Shown here: positions 9,061 to 18,173 of the stretch, in pieces
Layout of the letters: the number at the start of each line of letters is the position of its first letter
Numbering within the stretch: position 1 is the stretch's first letter
NCBI RefSeq assembly: GCF_014203795.1
Contig: NZ_JACHJU010000005.1
Coordinates: 423,516 to 487,515, forward strand
DNA length: 64,000 bases
Source of the DNA: Streptosporangium album
Lineage (GTDB): Bacteria; Actinomycetota; Actinomycetes; Streptosporangiales; Streptosporangiaceae
Direction of reading: 5' to 3'
The notes under the pieces: generated by a model
What the model was told of the DNA's origin: nothing
The model's input: only the letters and a program-made list of their open reading frames with translations
The model's database searches: none
Made by a program: the position numbers and the translations under genes

Positions 9061-9489
9061 ATGTCACCGAGATGGGGACCGAATCCCGACATCCGCCGAG
9101 GCCGTGCCGTGGTCCACAACCTGCACGCCCACTTGGTCTTCACCCCAAAGTATCGGCGAGGTGTGTTCACCGACGAGATTCTGCGTCGCTGCGAAGACAT
9201 CATGATCGAGGTGTGCGACAGTTTCGGGGCGGAGCTGGTCGAGTTCAACGGCGAGGAAGATCACGTGCACCTGCTCGTGCACCACCCACCCAAAGTCGCC
9301 CTCTCGACGCTGGTAAACAGCCTCAAGGGCGTGTCTGCCCGGCTACTCAGCAAGGAGTATCCGGCACATATCCGTAAGTATCTGTGGGGCGGGCATTTCT
9401 GGTCGCCGTCGTACTTCGCCGCCTCCTGCGGCGGCGCACCCCTATCGATCATCAAGGAGTACATCGAAAACCAGAAACGTCCGGGCTGA
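9061..9489 (+). CDS. tnpA: TnpA Y1 transposase (IS200/IS605)
   Basis: The 142-residue HUH single-strand transposase has the metal-binding HVH (His68, His70) in EEDHVHLLVHHPP and the nucleophilic tyrosine (about Tyr134) in IIKEYIENQK. It would cut and rejoin single-stranded element ends through hairpins such as that at 9558-9577. Length and motifs are complete. It diverges from tnpB with only 15 bp between starts, so promoters must lie inside or overlap the neighbouring coding sequence. Confidence 0.9.
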   Translation: MSPRWGPNPDIRRGRAVVHNLHAHLVFTPKYRRGVFTDEILRRCEDIMIEVCDSFGAELVEFNGEEDHVHLLVHHPPKVALSTLVNSLKGVSARLLSKEYPAHIRKYLWGGHFWSPSYFAASCGGAPLSIIKEYIENQKRPG

Positions 9490-9557
9490 GCCGCTCGACG
9501 GCCTACCGGTCACCACACCGCTCGGGCCTTGGCGGCCCTCCCGCGCTGTCGTTTCCT

Positions 9558-9577
9558 CCCGGGCGCGAACGCCCGGG
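9558..9577. repeat. Subterminal hairpin of the IS200/IS605 element
   Basis: Perfect 8-bp arms (CCCGGGCG and its complement) with a CGAA loop, 69 bp downstream of the tnpA stop. This is the kind of foldback recognised by Y1 transposases on single-stranded DNA. Confidence 0.75.
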
Positions 9578-9688
9578 GTCCCACGCCAGATCACGCTGAA
9601 CGCCCTCGCGAGCTTCACAAGCTGTGCTTCGCCGTGCCTTCGGGAGTCCAGTGAGCCACCCCGGGGTTGTCGGAGGCCCGGGTTATCT

Positions 9689-9742
9689 GAGGTCCCGGTA
9701 GTAATGAAGAAATTTTCAGCGAAGTAGCCTCTGACCTGCGGT
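9689..9742 (+). repeat. Tn3-family terminal inverted repeat, left copy
   Basis: The end starts GAGGTCCCGGTAGTAATGAA and continues for about 50 bp (through CCTCTGACCTGCGG) with only a few mismatches to the reverse complement of 30840-30893. It lies just upstream of the Tn3 transposase relic, in the expected end position. The flanking 5 bp (TATCT) do not match those at the other copy (GCAAT), so no target duplication is seen. Confidence 0.75.
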
Positions 9743-9817
9743 AATGGAGGTGTTTGACCGCCTGTGGCGGTTGGTGATCACTGCCGCTACGTTCGTTCCG
9801 GTTTTGTCCGGTACGGC

Positions 9818-10829
9818 ATGTGGGGTGGTGCGTTGTCAGAGAAGATGTTCTCCGAGGAGCGGTTGGAGCAGCTGTGCTCGTTCCCGGAGATCAGCAGCGA
9901 TGAGTTGATTTGGTATTTCACGCCGACGTCGGCTGATGTGGCGTTTGTCGATCCAGGTCGTGGGCGGCGCTCCGTGGATCAGTTGGGCATGCTGGTCCAG
10001 CTCTGTGCGCTGCCGTGGCTCGGGTTCGTGCCCGATGATGTGGCCTTGGCGCCGCCGGTGGCGGTGGCCTGGGTCGCGGAGCGGCTGGGCGTGTCGTCGG
10101 TGGCGTTGTCGTTATACGGGCAACGTGCGCAGGCCCGTTCGGATCATCTGGCGCAGGTCGCCAAGTATCTGGAGTGGAAGACCGCTCCCGCAGAGGGCCG
10201 GGCGATGAAGGAGTTGGAGCAGTTCCTGCTGGATCGGGCGATGGAGCATGATTCGCCGATGCTGCTGTTCAACCTGGCGCGCGAGTATCTGGTGGCGGCC
10301 AAGGTGATCCGGCCCGGTGCCCTGGTCTTGGCCAAGATGGTCGGCACGGCGCGCAAGGGCGGCGCCGGTCTGACCTCGTAGTTGGTGGGGCACTTGCTGA
10401 CGGAGGAGGTCCGCGCCGACCTGGAGCGGATGCTGGTGGTGGATGCGGGGCTGGGGATGACCCGGCTGGAGTGGCTGGTGGCCCCGGCCTGGGACGCTTC
10501 GGTGACCTGGGTGAAGAACGCGATCGACAAGCTGGCCTGGCTGCGGGCGATCGACGCTCACCAGATGGATGTGTCGGTGCTGCCGAACGAGCGGCGCCGG
10601 TTCCTGGCCCAGGTCGCGCGCCGCTCGACCAATCAGGGGTTGGAGCGGCGCAGGGAGCGTAAGTTCCCGATCCTGCCGGCGTTCGTGGCCCAGGCCGCGG
10701 TCGATCAGCTCGATGAGGTGGTGGCCCTGTTCGACCAGGCTGTGTCGGCGCGGGAGCCTCGGGCGAAGTCCGAGACGGATGAGGCGCTCATCGAGCGGGC
10801 CAAGAGGGGCGAGGCCCGGCAGTTGCTGA
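9818..10829 (+). pseudogene. Tn3-family transposase relic (DUF4158 N-terminal region)
   Basis: The reading frame encodes the N-terminal region of a Tn3-type transposase (MFSEERLEQLCSFPEISSDEL, VDQLGMLVQLCALPWLGFVPDD). An in-frame TAG at 10379-10381 interrupts it, and the same frame resumes with LLTEEVRADLERMLVVDAGLGMTRLEWL. It then ends where the ISKra4 element begins. The catalytic DDE half, normally another 600 residues, is absent, so the gene is dead for two reasons. The start is uncertain (ATG 9818 or nearby). Confidence 0.75.
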
Positions 10830-10861
10830 TGGGTGTAGCTCTTTCTCAGGGACTGGGCTGA

Positions 10862-11955
10862 TCAAGCAGTGAGGTTGAGTTCGTCCTGGTAGCGGGTCTG
10901 GTGAACCCGGCGGTGCTCCTGAGCGAGATGGAAACGCCAGTAGGCATCGAAGTCGCCGTTCGCGACCACAGCTCGGAGCGTGAGGACGGCCTCGGCCCCG
11001 GGCAGGCCCCACCGGGCACCGGTGATATCGAGGCGATCTCCGATCAGATGGCGGCAGGCTCCCTCGATGACGCCGGTGGCGATCGGCCAACCGGATGCCA
11101 ACGCCTCGTCGTAGCGTAAGAACGCGGCGTTGCCCCGCAGATAACGGACGGCCGCATCCACGCCACCGCGGCGATCGCGGGCCAGGCCGACGGCGCCGGC
11201 CTGAGCGTCGATGGCCACCACAGCGTCCTCGACGTGACCGGCCAGCACGGCGAGCCCATGAGTGGCGACCCAGTCCTCAGCGGCCGGATCACCGCCCGTG
11301 TGCAGGCACCACGCCGCCTTCCACGGATACTCCATCACATGGATCACATCGATGACGACGTTGATCCGCACACCGCGGCGCTCGGCCTCGGCATGAACGA
11401 GGTCGAGCTGATGGCGGGCGCCGTCGACCAGCACCACCCAGGTCCGCACATGGGCCGGGTCGCGGGCCTCGGCCTGGTCGAACACCGATCCGATCACCTC
11501 GTCGGGGTCGGCGGACACCGACCCGCACAGCCACTTACCGCGGGCCTTGGGTCCGGGTCGCAGCGGCCGATGGCCGTGCCGTCCGCGCCCTTGCCGTCCA
11601 CCGACACCACCACCAGCACCTCTTCGGCGGTGCGCGGCAGCGGAATCCGCTGCCGATAGAAGACGTCGATATCGGCTGCAGCGGCCACCACCGCCTCCTC
11701 GATCTGCCGTTTGCCGATCACCGGCCCGCACCGGGACACGATCGCCGTCTGGTGCTCGCGCTCGGCCCGCAGCTCCAGGTGGGCCTGCAGCAGCCGGCGC
11801 AGCAGCTCACGGCCCCGCTCGGCGAGCATCTCCTCCAGCAGGTCATGGGTGAACGCCGCGGTCGCGGGGTCGGCGAACTGTCCGATCAGACAGTTGAAGG
11901 TGTTCTGCGCAGGCGCAAAGCAGTCAGCCGGCACGGCGATGTCGTACGGTTCCAT
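10862..11955 (-). pseudogene. ISKra4-family transposase, split in two frames
   Basis: From ATG 11955 (GGAGGA ribosome-binding site) the first frame gives CFAPAQNTFNCLIGQ and an N-terminal domain ending with VVVSVDGKGADG near 11560. The protein continues in another frame from about 11545 as ARGKWLCGSVSADPDEVI to the typical C-terminus WPIATGVIEGACRHLIGDR, ITGARWGLPGAEAVL and a final HRRVHQTRYQ. The text between the halves is shorter than in intact relatives, so a small deletion plus frameshift is the simplest reading. Programmed frameshifting is possible but no slippery heptamer is seen. Confidence 0.65.
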
Positions 11956-12067
11956 CACGGGCTCTTCCTCCGGCCGGTTCGGGCAGGGTCGCACCCTCGA
12001 ACCTGACGGCGGAAGAGCCCCGCCGGCAATCACCCCGCCGGTAACGACGCGGTGATGTCACCCCCAT

Positions 12068-12619
12068 CTATCGGGTGAGCTGGGCGGCCACCTGCTCGGT
12101 CACCGAAAACAGCCCCGGGGCCTCCTCACTCAGCCGGCCCCGCTCGACCATCCGCTTCAGCTTCGAGCGCAGGCCCTCGACCTTGGCCGCCTGGACCGGC
12201 AGCCCCACCGCCGCCACGATCTTTTTGGCCCGCATCGCGCCACCGGCATCGACCAGCACCTCCAGCACATCCTGATACGCCCGCGGCAACACCGATACGC
12301 CCATGCCCACCCGCCACCGCGGCACCGTCAACACCCCGATCGGCGAGGTTCCCGAACTCGAGACCACCACCTCCACCGCCTCCACCGCCTCCACGCGGTC
12401 CGGACCGTCCACAACGACGGTGCCGGGCGGCTGCTCTACCGGGCCGGCCGCTTGGCCCAGGATCTCCACCACCGTCTCCCGCGTGATCACCAGCCGGGAC
12501 AGCAGTTCCTCCTCGGCCGCCGGCCGCTGGCCCAAGTGCTCGATCTGCTCCCGGATCGCCTCGGCCCGTTCCCTGGCCGCCGCCTCCCGCCGAACCAGTT
12601 CCTCCAGCAACGAGCCCAT
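12068..12619 (-). CDS. Accessory ORF of the ISKra4 element, coiled-coil protein
   Basis: About 183 residues from ATG 12619, chosen over GTG 12634 because GGAGG lies 8 nt upstream. The N-terminal 55 residues form a charged coiled coil (LLEELVRREAAARERAEAIREQ, broken here for length). A C-terminal region (AYQDVLEVLVDAGGAMRAKKI) resembles a winged-helix DNA-binding unit. It lies upstream of the transposase on the same strand, inside the element ends, so it is a passenger or regulator of the IS. Function is not established. Confidence 0.6.
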   Translation of the reverse strand: MGSLLEELVRREAAARERAEAIREQIEHLGQRPAAEEELLSRLVITRETVVEILGQAAGPVEQPPGTVVVDGPDRVEAVEAVEVVVSSSGTSPIGVLTVPRWRVGMGVSVLPRAYQDVLEVLVDAGGAMRAKKIVAAVGLPVQAAKVEGLRSKLKRMVERGRLSEEAPGLFSVTEQVAAQLTR

Positions 12620-12840
12620 CGCGATCGCCTCCACCTCGCACGGTAGAAGACGATCCCGCCCACGGCGAGCAGACCTTCAACCTCCCAGGTCAACAGGCCC
12701 CTGAAAACGAGCTACACCCAAACAGAATCCCTGCCCGCACTTCTGAACAGAGACCGCGGCCAAGGCGGAGGGCGGAGCCGGATCGACCTGGCGAGCCCGA
12801 CTAGCTTCCGCAGGGTGGCTGCTCGTCGGGATTCGCGCCG

Positions 12841-13462
12841 TCATGTTGCCAGCGCCACCAGGCATGGGTGTCGAAGCCGCGTGGTGGTCGGGGGCGGTGG
12901 GGTCGGCGTGCCAGAGCTCGGATCCGGGTGGATCGACGGTGACACTGGTGCCAGGGTCCAGGTGGGCCAGGCGATGCAGGGCGGTGACCTGCTGGTGGGA
13001 CAGCGGCGGTCGCACCTCGAAGAACCGGCCGCCGATGCAGCGGGCGCCAGCGGCGATGAGCGCCTCCACCATCGGCTCGAACGGTTCTGCCGGTCCCACT
13101 GGACCTCGATCCGCGGGCTACAGGGATGCGCGCCCCAGGATGCGGCGGCCGCCGCGAGAAAGGCGCCAGAGCCGGCGGGCTCCCCCAGCTTCAGCGGCTG
13201 CCAGGTGTAGGCCGTCTTGAGCGTCGCCACAATGTGGGCTCCCCGGAAAGGGTCCAGGGTGAAGGCCCAGCCCGTGCCGCTCTCCCACAAGAACGCCACC
13301 ACATCACTGTCCAGCTCGGGCAGATCGGACAGATCGAACACCAGGTAGTCCGGTGGGCAGTGCGGAGGCTCGGCGTCCTCGGGCTACTGCCACACCGCGG
13401 GCTCGCCGTGCAGTCCGAGCGCGCCCGACAGCGTCTCGGCGAACTCGTCAGAGCGGGGCGGC
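12841..13462 (-). pseudogene. Degraded hypothetical gene
   Basis: On the minus strand a coding-like frame (SDEFAETLSGALGLHGEPAVW) hits a TAG near 13386. It resumes as YLVFDLSDLPELDSDVVAFLWESGTGW, FTLDPFRGAHIVATLKTAYTW, and then shifts frame near 13090 to FEPMVEALIAAGARCIGGRF and SHQQVTALHRLAHLDPG. Together these read as one protein with a nonsense codon and a frameshift. No start codon is evident and I do not recognise the family. It directly follows the DUF6493 gene. Confidence 0.4.
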
Positions 13463-13465
13463 GTC

Positions 13466-16102
13466 TCAGGCAGAGATCACCTCGTACAGACGCCGCGCCT
13501 CGTGGACCAGCAGGCTCGAGCCCTTGCGTGCGGCCAGCTCCGCCAGCCCCGGTATGTCGCCCCGCGCCCCAGCGCGCACCGCCGCCCGCGCGGCGACCTT
13601 GAGGAGCTCGCCCAGCCCCGCCCTGGCCTTCTCACCGTGCCCGGGCAGCAGCAGCGGCACCGCCTGCGCCAGGGCCGTCCACACCTCGGCGTGCGCCCCG
13701 GCCTCCGTAACCTCGTCGAGGATGCCGGTGATCCGGTTGAGCTTGACCTGCTCGCCGCGGACCATGTGGCCCACGGCCCGGCCGAGGTCGGCCGCGGGCA
13801 GCTCCCCGTACGCGGCCAGCGTGGTGATCGCATCAGCGGCCAAGGCCCGCTGGGCAGGGAGCTGATGCCCCATGCCGATGACGATCGTGCTCGCGGTCGC
13901 GATGCCCACCGGGCCGTCGTTGTGCGCCAGGGCGGCCACGACCTCCACCTGGCCATCAGTGCTGTCCATGACCCATGGCAGGCACTCGAGTACGTGCGCG
14001 GCCACGGCCTCCCGATGGGACGGCATGATGGGCGGCCACCACACCATGTTCCGGGAGAAGGCGGGATAGCCGGTCTTGGGGGCCAGCGTCCAGAGCTCGG
14101 CGAGCCGCCCGGAAACGCCCTCAGGCGGTGCGAGCCGGGCATGCGCCTCCTGCAGCGACTCGTGGTAGGTCGCCGGGCGGTCGAACGCCTCGAGCTCCCA
14201 GGTCACGACGGGGTCAGGCAGCCCGCCGTCGCGCAGGCAGGCAGCCAGCCGCCGGCCCGCCTCCGACGGCAGTTTCTCCGCCCGCACGACCAGCTCCGGA
14301 TCGATCTGGCGCGGCAACCGCAGCAACGCCTGTAGGAAGTCGGACTCGAGCGGTTCGATCTCGTCCAGCCGCTCCATGCGCGCGACCAGGGTGGCGGCGT
14401 CGACGTGCCCGGTGGGCGAGGTCGGCGTGGCCAACAGAACGGGGATCGTCTCACCCCGTTCAAACAGGGACATGACCTCACGGAAACGCCGCTGGACGAA
14501 TTGCTGCGGGGCGGGCTCGAAGCTCGGCCAGCGGCTGCTGTCGTTGTTCAGCATTGCGGTCAGCTCGCGGCCGTTCGCGGGCGACACGATGGCCAGCGCG
14601 CAGCGAGACAGCAGGGAAGCGACGTCCTCGTCGAAGCCGGCGACGCCGTACACGTAGGTTCTCGCCTCGAACGGGTGCCGCCAGTTCGTCCGCCACCAGG
14701 ACTGCAGCCCCGCCGCGACGGCGTCACGGTCCTGGTGGGTCAGCCCGACCATGGCGGCGAGGATGCGCTCGAACCGCAGGGGATCCGCCGGCCAGAGCGG
14801 CATGTCCAGCTCGGCGGCCAGTTCCGTCACCGAGGCGATGGGCGGGGCTAGGGCGGGCAGCGGCGTCGCGCTCAGCGTGGGAGCGGCCACGGGCTCCGGC
14901 TGGACTTCGTCCACCGGGCCGAAGACGGCGGCCAACCGCTCGCGCAGGTCGGTGGGCAGCCGGGTGGCCGCCTCGCGGATCGCCTCCCTGGCGGGTTCGG
15001 CGGTGTGCGGGGCGAGCTTGACCGCGATCCGTACCGCACGTTCGCGCAGGCTGGGCGTGTCCACATCGAACACGGCCGCCAGGGCGGCCAGCGCGACGCC
15101 GCCCTTGGACGGGGGCGCGTCGGCGATCCACTTGACCGCGGCCGCCATGTTCTTCTTCTCCGGCCGGTACGCCAGCGCCTGGACCGCCTCGGCGAACAGC
15201 TCATCGTCGAGCGCTCCCGCGGACTCCGCCCGATGCAGCTCCTCCAGCGCGAGCTGCACGACGGGCGAGGACGCTGACGGCAGCAGCCGTACGAAGTCGA
15301 CCACCGGGATCTCGGCCACCTCCGGCTTCAGCTCCCGCCACAGCGCGATGAAGGGACCGGCCTCAGCCGCATCGCCTCCGGCCAGGAACCGGCTTGCGCA
15401 GCCGTCGAGCAGCGCCTGGCGCGGCACGCGGCCCGTCCCGGCCAGCGCGACCAGCTCGCCGATGATGGTGTGGCTGTCCGCCCAACGGTTCCAGTCCAGC
15501 CCGTCCGCCACGCCCTGTGCCTGGAACAGGCGCGGCAGCATGTGATCGAGCAGCCGATCGTCGGCGAGCACCGGGGCTCCTCCGTTCATCCGTTGCCGCT
15601 CGGCCGTCCGCAACACCCACCCGGACACGAACGCGTCGTTCTCCGGCGGCTCGGCGTCCGTCTCGATCACCAGCGCGGCGGCCAGGTCCCAGTTTCCCAG
15701 CGCCTGCACGCGCCGCCACGTCGAACCGGTGGTCGGCCGCAGCCGCCGCACCAGGCGGACGGCCAGGTCGCGGAGCCACTCCGCCGGCCGGTTCCCGAGC
15801 ACGGACATGACGCGTGTGGCGTCGGCCTCCGACTCCACCCAGCGCAGTTCCCGCCGGTTGAGCCAGGACGCCACCTGTTCCGCCCCGCTCAGGCAGGCGG
15901 CCCCGGCCAGGCGGTAGAGGGGCGCCAGTTCCCCGACCCGCCGTTCGGCCTCGAACCCGGCGCGCCCGCGTTCGCTCAGATGAGCGGGCAAGTGCCGAGC
16001 CACCGCACGTTTGTCATCGTCGCCGAGGCCGTCCAGCAGCGCTACGAGGCTCGCGACGGAGCCGGTCTCGATGCGGTCGAGCACCTCCTGCACGGGGTTC
16101 AT
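13466..16102 (-). CDS. DUF6493-type HEAT-like repeat protein, 878 aa
   Basis: A long soluble helical protein with no signal peptide or membrane segment. The N-terminus (VLDRIETGSVASLVALLDGLGDDD, split) and the GAACLSGAEQVASWLNRREL segment match my recollection of DUF6493. The rest is a chain of alpha-helical repeats with a proline/alanine linker near residues 405-430. In other actinomycetes such proteins lie with SWIM-finger, MoxR-ATPase and VWA genes; none of those is here. It is intact end to end and ATG at 16102 is reasonable. Function is unknown; a scaffold role is inference. Confidence 0.65.
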   Translation of the reverse strand: MNPVQEVLDRIETGSVASLVALLDGLGDDDKRAVARHLPAHLSERGRAGFEAERRVGELAPLYRLAGAACLSGAEQVASWLNRRELRWVESEADATRVMSVLGNRPAEWLRDLAVRLVRRLRPTTGSTWRRVQALGNWDLAAALVIETDAEPPENDAFVSGWVLRTAERQRMNGGAPVLADDRLLDHMLPRLFQAQGVADGLDWNRWADSHTIIGELVALAGTGRVPRQALLDGCASRFLAGGDAAEAGPFIALWRELKPEVAEIPVVDFVRLLPSASSPVVQLALEELHRAESAGALDDELFAEAVQALAYRPEKKNMAAAVKWIADAPPSKGGVALAALAAVFDVDTPSLRERAVRIAVKLAPHTAEPAREAIREAATRLPTDLRERLAAVFGPVDEVQPEPVAAPTLSATPLPALAPPIASVTELAAELDMPLWPADPLRFERILAAMVGLTHQDRDAVAAGLQSWWRTNWRHPFEARTYVYGVAGFDEDVASLLSRCALAIVSPANGRELTAMLNNDSSRWPSFEPAPQQFVQRRFREVMSLFERGETIPVLLATPTSPTGHVDAATLVARMERLDEIEPLESDFLQALLRLPRQIDPELVVRAEKLPSEAGRRLAACLRDGGLPDPVVTWELEAFDRPATYHESLQEAHARLAPPEGVSGRLAELWTLAPKTGYPAFSRNMVWWPPIMPSHREAVAAHVLECLPWVMDSTDGQVEVVAALAHNDGPVGIATASTIVIGMGHQLPAQRALAADAITTLAAYGELPAADLGRAVGHMVRGEQVKLNRITGILDEVTEAGAHAEVWTALAQAVPLLLPGHGEKARAGLGELLKVAARAAVRAGARGDIPGLAELAARKGSSLLVHEARRLYEVISA

Positions 16103-16265
16103 GCGGGTGCCCCGATACGGGCCGGACCTAACCTGTTCTCGATCATGGGCCGCAGCCTATTGATCCTCACCGACAATCGGTGTGGCTCGCCTCTGCACCT
16201 GATCCGAAGAAGATGGCATGGGATCGCTACACTCCAGGCAGCAGCTGGCCGTCGCCCTGGTCCTC

Positions 16266-16533
16266 GGCCCTCGGAGTGCAGCGGAACGAAAACGTACGTT
16301 AAGCCTCCGCGACCCGGACTGCGCGGGTGACGGCCGTCACGGAACCGCAGGGCAGCGGCTGGTCCGAGGGGTGCACCGTGGTGGCCACAGGCGCCTTTCC
16401 TAGGATGCGCCGGCGGTGTGCGATGGAACGGGAATGTATGCCAAGGACCTCAGCCGCCCTGTGCTCACGCGCGACGGCTGACCTGCATGAACGGGCTTAG
16501 CGTACGTTTTCGTTCCGCTGCACTTCGACCCCC
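16266..16533. mobile_element. Tn3-derived inverted-repeat miniature element (TIME-like), about 268 bp
   Basis: Two 38-bp ends in inverted orientation (16266-16303 and 16496-16533) share the core GCAGCGGAACGAAAACGTAC followed by G(T/C)TAAG. This matches the inner half of the classic Tn3 inverted repeat (GGAACGAAAAC...ACGTTAAG). The right end begins GGGGGTC when read inward, as Tn3 ends do; the outer part of the left end has diverged. The roughly 190 bp between the ends has no credible gene. Size and structure fit a non-autonomous Tn3 derivative. Confidence 0.65.
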
Positions 16534-16923
16534 GAAACCCGCCGATGGTGCTCAGCGAGCTGCCGTCAGAAGGGCTACCGGCAACGTCAGCGTGAACAAG
16601 TCGAGGCACTGGCCATCCCGGAACCGACCTGCGAAGCATGTGAGGCCCCTCTCTGACGCGGCAGCGGACAACGCTGGTGCTCAAAACGCTGCAGCCATGC
16701 GGCCTACATACGCCGCCGGATCGACAGAGGCGAGTCCCCTCTGCCATCACCGGACCCCGCCGCCCCACCCAGGCAATAACCGACAACCTGCGCTGCATGC
16801 TCAGGCCCCCTGAAGCCAGGACGCATGAACCAAATACGTCTGACGTGCTCAGCCGCCTGCCGCACCCAGCTCTACCTCCAGCGCAAGAAGGCACAGCTCG
16901 CTCAAGATCACTCGATGTGACTG
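16534..16923. other. Intergenic stretch, no gene seen
   Basis: About 390 bp between the miniature element and the terminator below. Frames here are broken and carry no recognisable residues. It may be old degenerated coding or mobile sequence. Confidence 0.35.
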
Positions 16924-16960
16924 AGCGCTTCGGTTGGCCTTTCAGGCCAACCGAAGCGCT
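16924..16960 (-). terminator. Strong hairpin terminator of the AraC-family gene
   Basis: A perfect 17-bp stem (AGCGCTTCGGTTGGCCT with its complement) and a 3-nt loop, located 36 bp past the stop of the minus-strand AraC-family gene. There is no long T-tract, as is common in actinomycetes. Confidence 0.8.
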
Positions 16961-16995
16961 TACACACGCCTGCCCCGGGGGGCTTGCCGCTTTGT

Positions 16996-17862
16996 TCAGC
17001 CGTGCTCGGGCTCCACCGGGAGCCACAGTTCGGCGTCGGCCTCGGTCTTCTCCAGCGACAGGCGGGTGCGCAGGATCTCAGGGCCGGTGCGGGTGCGGTA
17101 CGGGTTCGACGGGAACCACTCGGTGAACACGTCCCGCCACAGCTCCTGGATGGCCTGCGGCGCTGGCCCGGAGGTGGTGAAGACCGCCCAGGTGCCGGCC
17201 GGGACGGCCAACGTGGTCGTGCCCTCCGGAGCGGCCACGGAGGTGATCACGCCCTGATAGTAGTCGAGTTCGGTGCCCTCGGCGCGGCTGGGGTCCAGGT
17301 CGTCGCAGACCGCGACGATGCCGTGCGGCTCCTGGTCCGACAGTTTCTCCAGGCGCTCCAGGGCCTGCGGGTCGATCCCGCGGACAAAGTCCATGATCGC
17401 CTGGTTCGGCCCCGCATGCACCAGCGGTACCCGGGTCTTGAGCCCGACGACGGTGAAGTCCGCCTTGTCCACAACGCGGTATCGCATACTGCTACTCCCT
17501 TCAACGGTGAGGCGGAAGGCCATCCGGGACTGGGAGCTGAGCGCGGCGCCGGTACGCCGGGCCTCGCCCGGTCCGATGCCGTGCATGGCACGGAACGCCC
17601 GCGCGAACGCCTCGCCGGAGCTGTAGCCATAGCGCACCGCGATCTCCAGCAGCGTCTCACGCCCCGCGAGTACTTCGGCGCCCGCGAGGGTGAGCCGACG
17701 GCGCCGGATGTACTCCGACAGCGGTATGCCCGCGAGCGCGGAGAACATCCGACGCAGGTGGTACTCCGAGGTGGCCGCGATGTGTGCCAGCTCCTCCACC
17801 TCGACGGCCTGGTCGAGATGGCACTCGATGTGCTCCATAGCATGGTTCAGCCGCTCCAGCAT
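16996..17862 (-). CDS. AraC-family regulator with GyrI-like effector domain
   Basis: A 288-residue protein from ATG 17862, chosen because AGGAG lies 8 nt upstream; the longer open frame to 18381 has no support. Residues 1-105 hold the double helix-turn-helix of AraC/XylS proteins (VEELAHIAATSEYHLRRMF; LLEIAVRYGYSSGEAFARAF). From about residue 125 a SOUL/GyrI-like small-molecule domain begins (MRYRVVDKADFTVVGLKTRV, ending AELWLPVE). Such fusions sense hydrophobic or cationic compounds, as in Rob/BmrR-type proteins. The gene has its own strong terminator and may control the adjacent dioxygenase (inference). Confidence 0.85.
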   Translation of the reverse strand: MLERLNHAMEHIECHLDQAVEVEELAHIAATSEYHLRRMFSALAGIPLSEYIRRRRLTLAGAEVLAGRETLLEIAVRYGYSSGEAFARAFRAMHGIGPGEARRTGAALSSQSRMAFRLTVEGSSSMRYRVVDKADFTVVGLKTRVPLVHAGPNQAIMDFVRGIDPQALERLEKLSDQEPHGIVAVCDDLDPSRAEGTELDYYQGVITSVAAPEGTTTLAVPAGTWAVFTTSGPAPQAIQELWRDVFTEWFPSNPYRTRTGPEILRTRLSLEKTEADAELWLPVEPEHG

Positions 17863-18173
17863 GCCCGGTCTCCTTCCTCTCGACGACCACCACGCTAGGC
17901 ACCGCCCACCATGCGGACCCGACATTGGTGGCGTTCCTTGATTTCGGCCGTTGGTACTCGGGGAGTTGGTGAGACCTGCTCTGTGGATCTCCCCGTTCTT
18001 CGGGTGACGGTGTTCGGTCTCTTCGCGTGATCTTGTCCGGCATGTCGTCGTGAGGCTGGTGTGTTGTGGACAGCACTCGCCCGATGGTCGATAACGGCTG
18101 GCGCGGCGCTGCCGGACGTGCCGCTGCCCGGGCACTGGTTCTCCGCCCAGTTCTAGGAACGGATGAAGCATGT
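17863..18173. other. Intergenic stretch upstream of the AraC-family gene
   Basis: 311 bp that should hold the AraC-family promoter and the 3' flank of the dioxygenase gene. A plus-strand frame reading LPDVPLPGHWFSAQF then stop may be a fragment of a lost gene, but it is too short to name. Confidence 0.35.

Larger units (their letters stand above)
7790..9600. mobile_element. IS200/IS605-family element with divergent tnpA and tnpB
   Basis: tnpB (minus) and tnpA (plus) start only 15 bp apart and diverge, the IS605-type arrangement. Subterminal hairpins replace terminal inverted repeats: one group at 7830-7859 beyond the 3' end of tnpB, and one at 9558-9577 beyond tnpA. All catalytic residues of both proteins are present, so it may be active. 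Exact ends cannot be set without an empty site. Confidence 0.8.
10830..12720 (-). mobile_element. ISKra4-family insertion sequence
   Basis: The element is bounded by inverted repeats TGGGTGTAGCTC (from 10830, and complementary ending at 12720), followed inward by further similarity (TTTCAGGG). It contains a transposase in two frames and a small accessory ORF upstream. It interrupts the Tn3 transposase on its left. No target duplication is obvious. Confidence 0.7.

Noticed and set aside
13502..14335. 277-codon plus-strand open frame inside the DUF6493 region
   Set aside because: Antisense to a continuous 878-codon gene and composed of shadow-type sequence.
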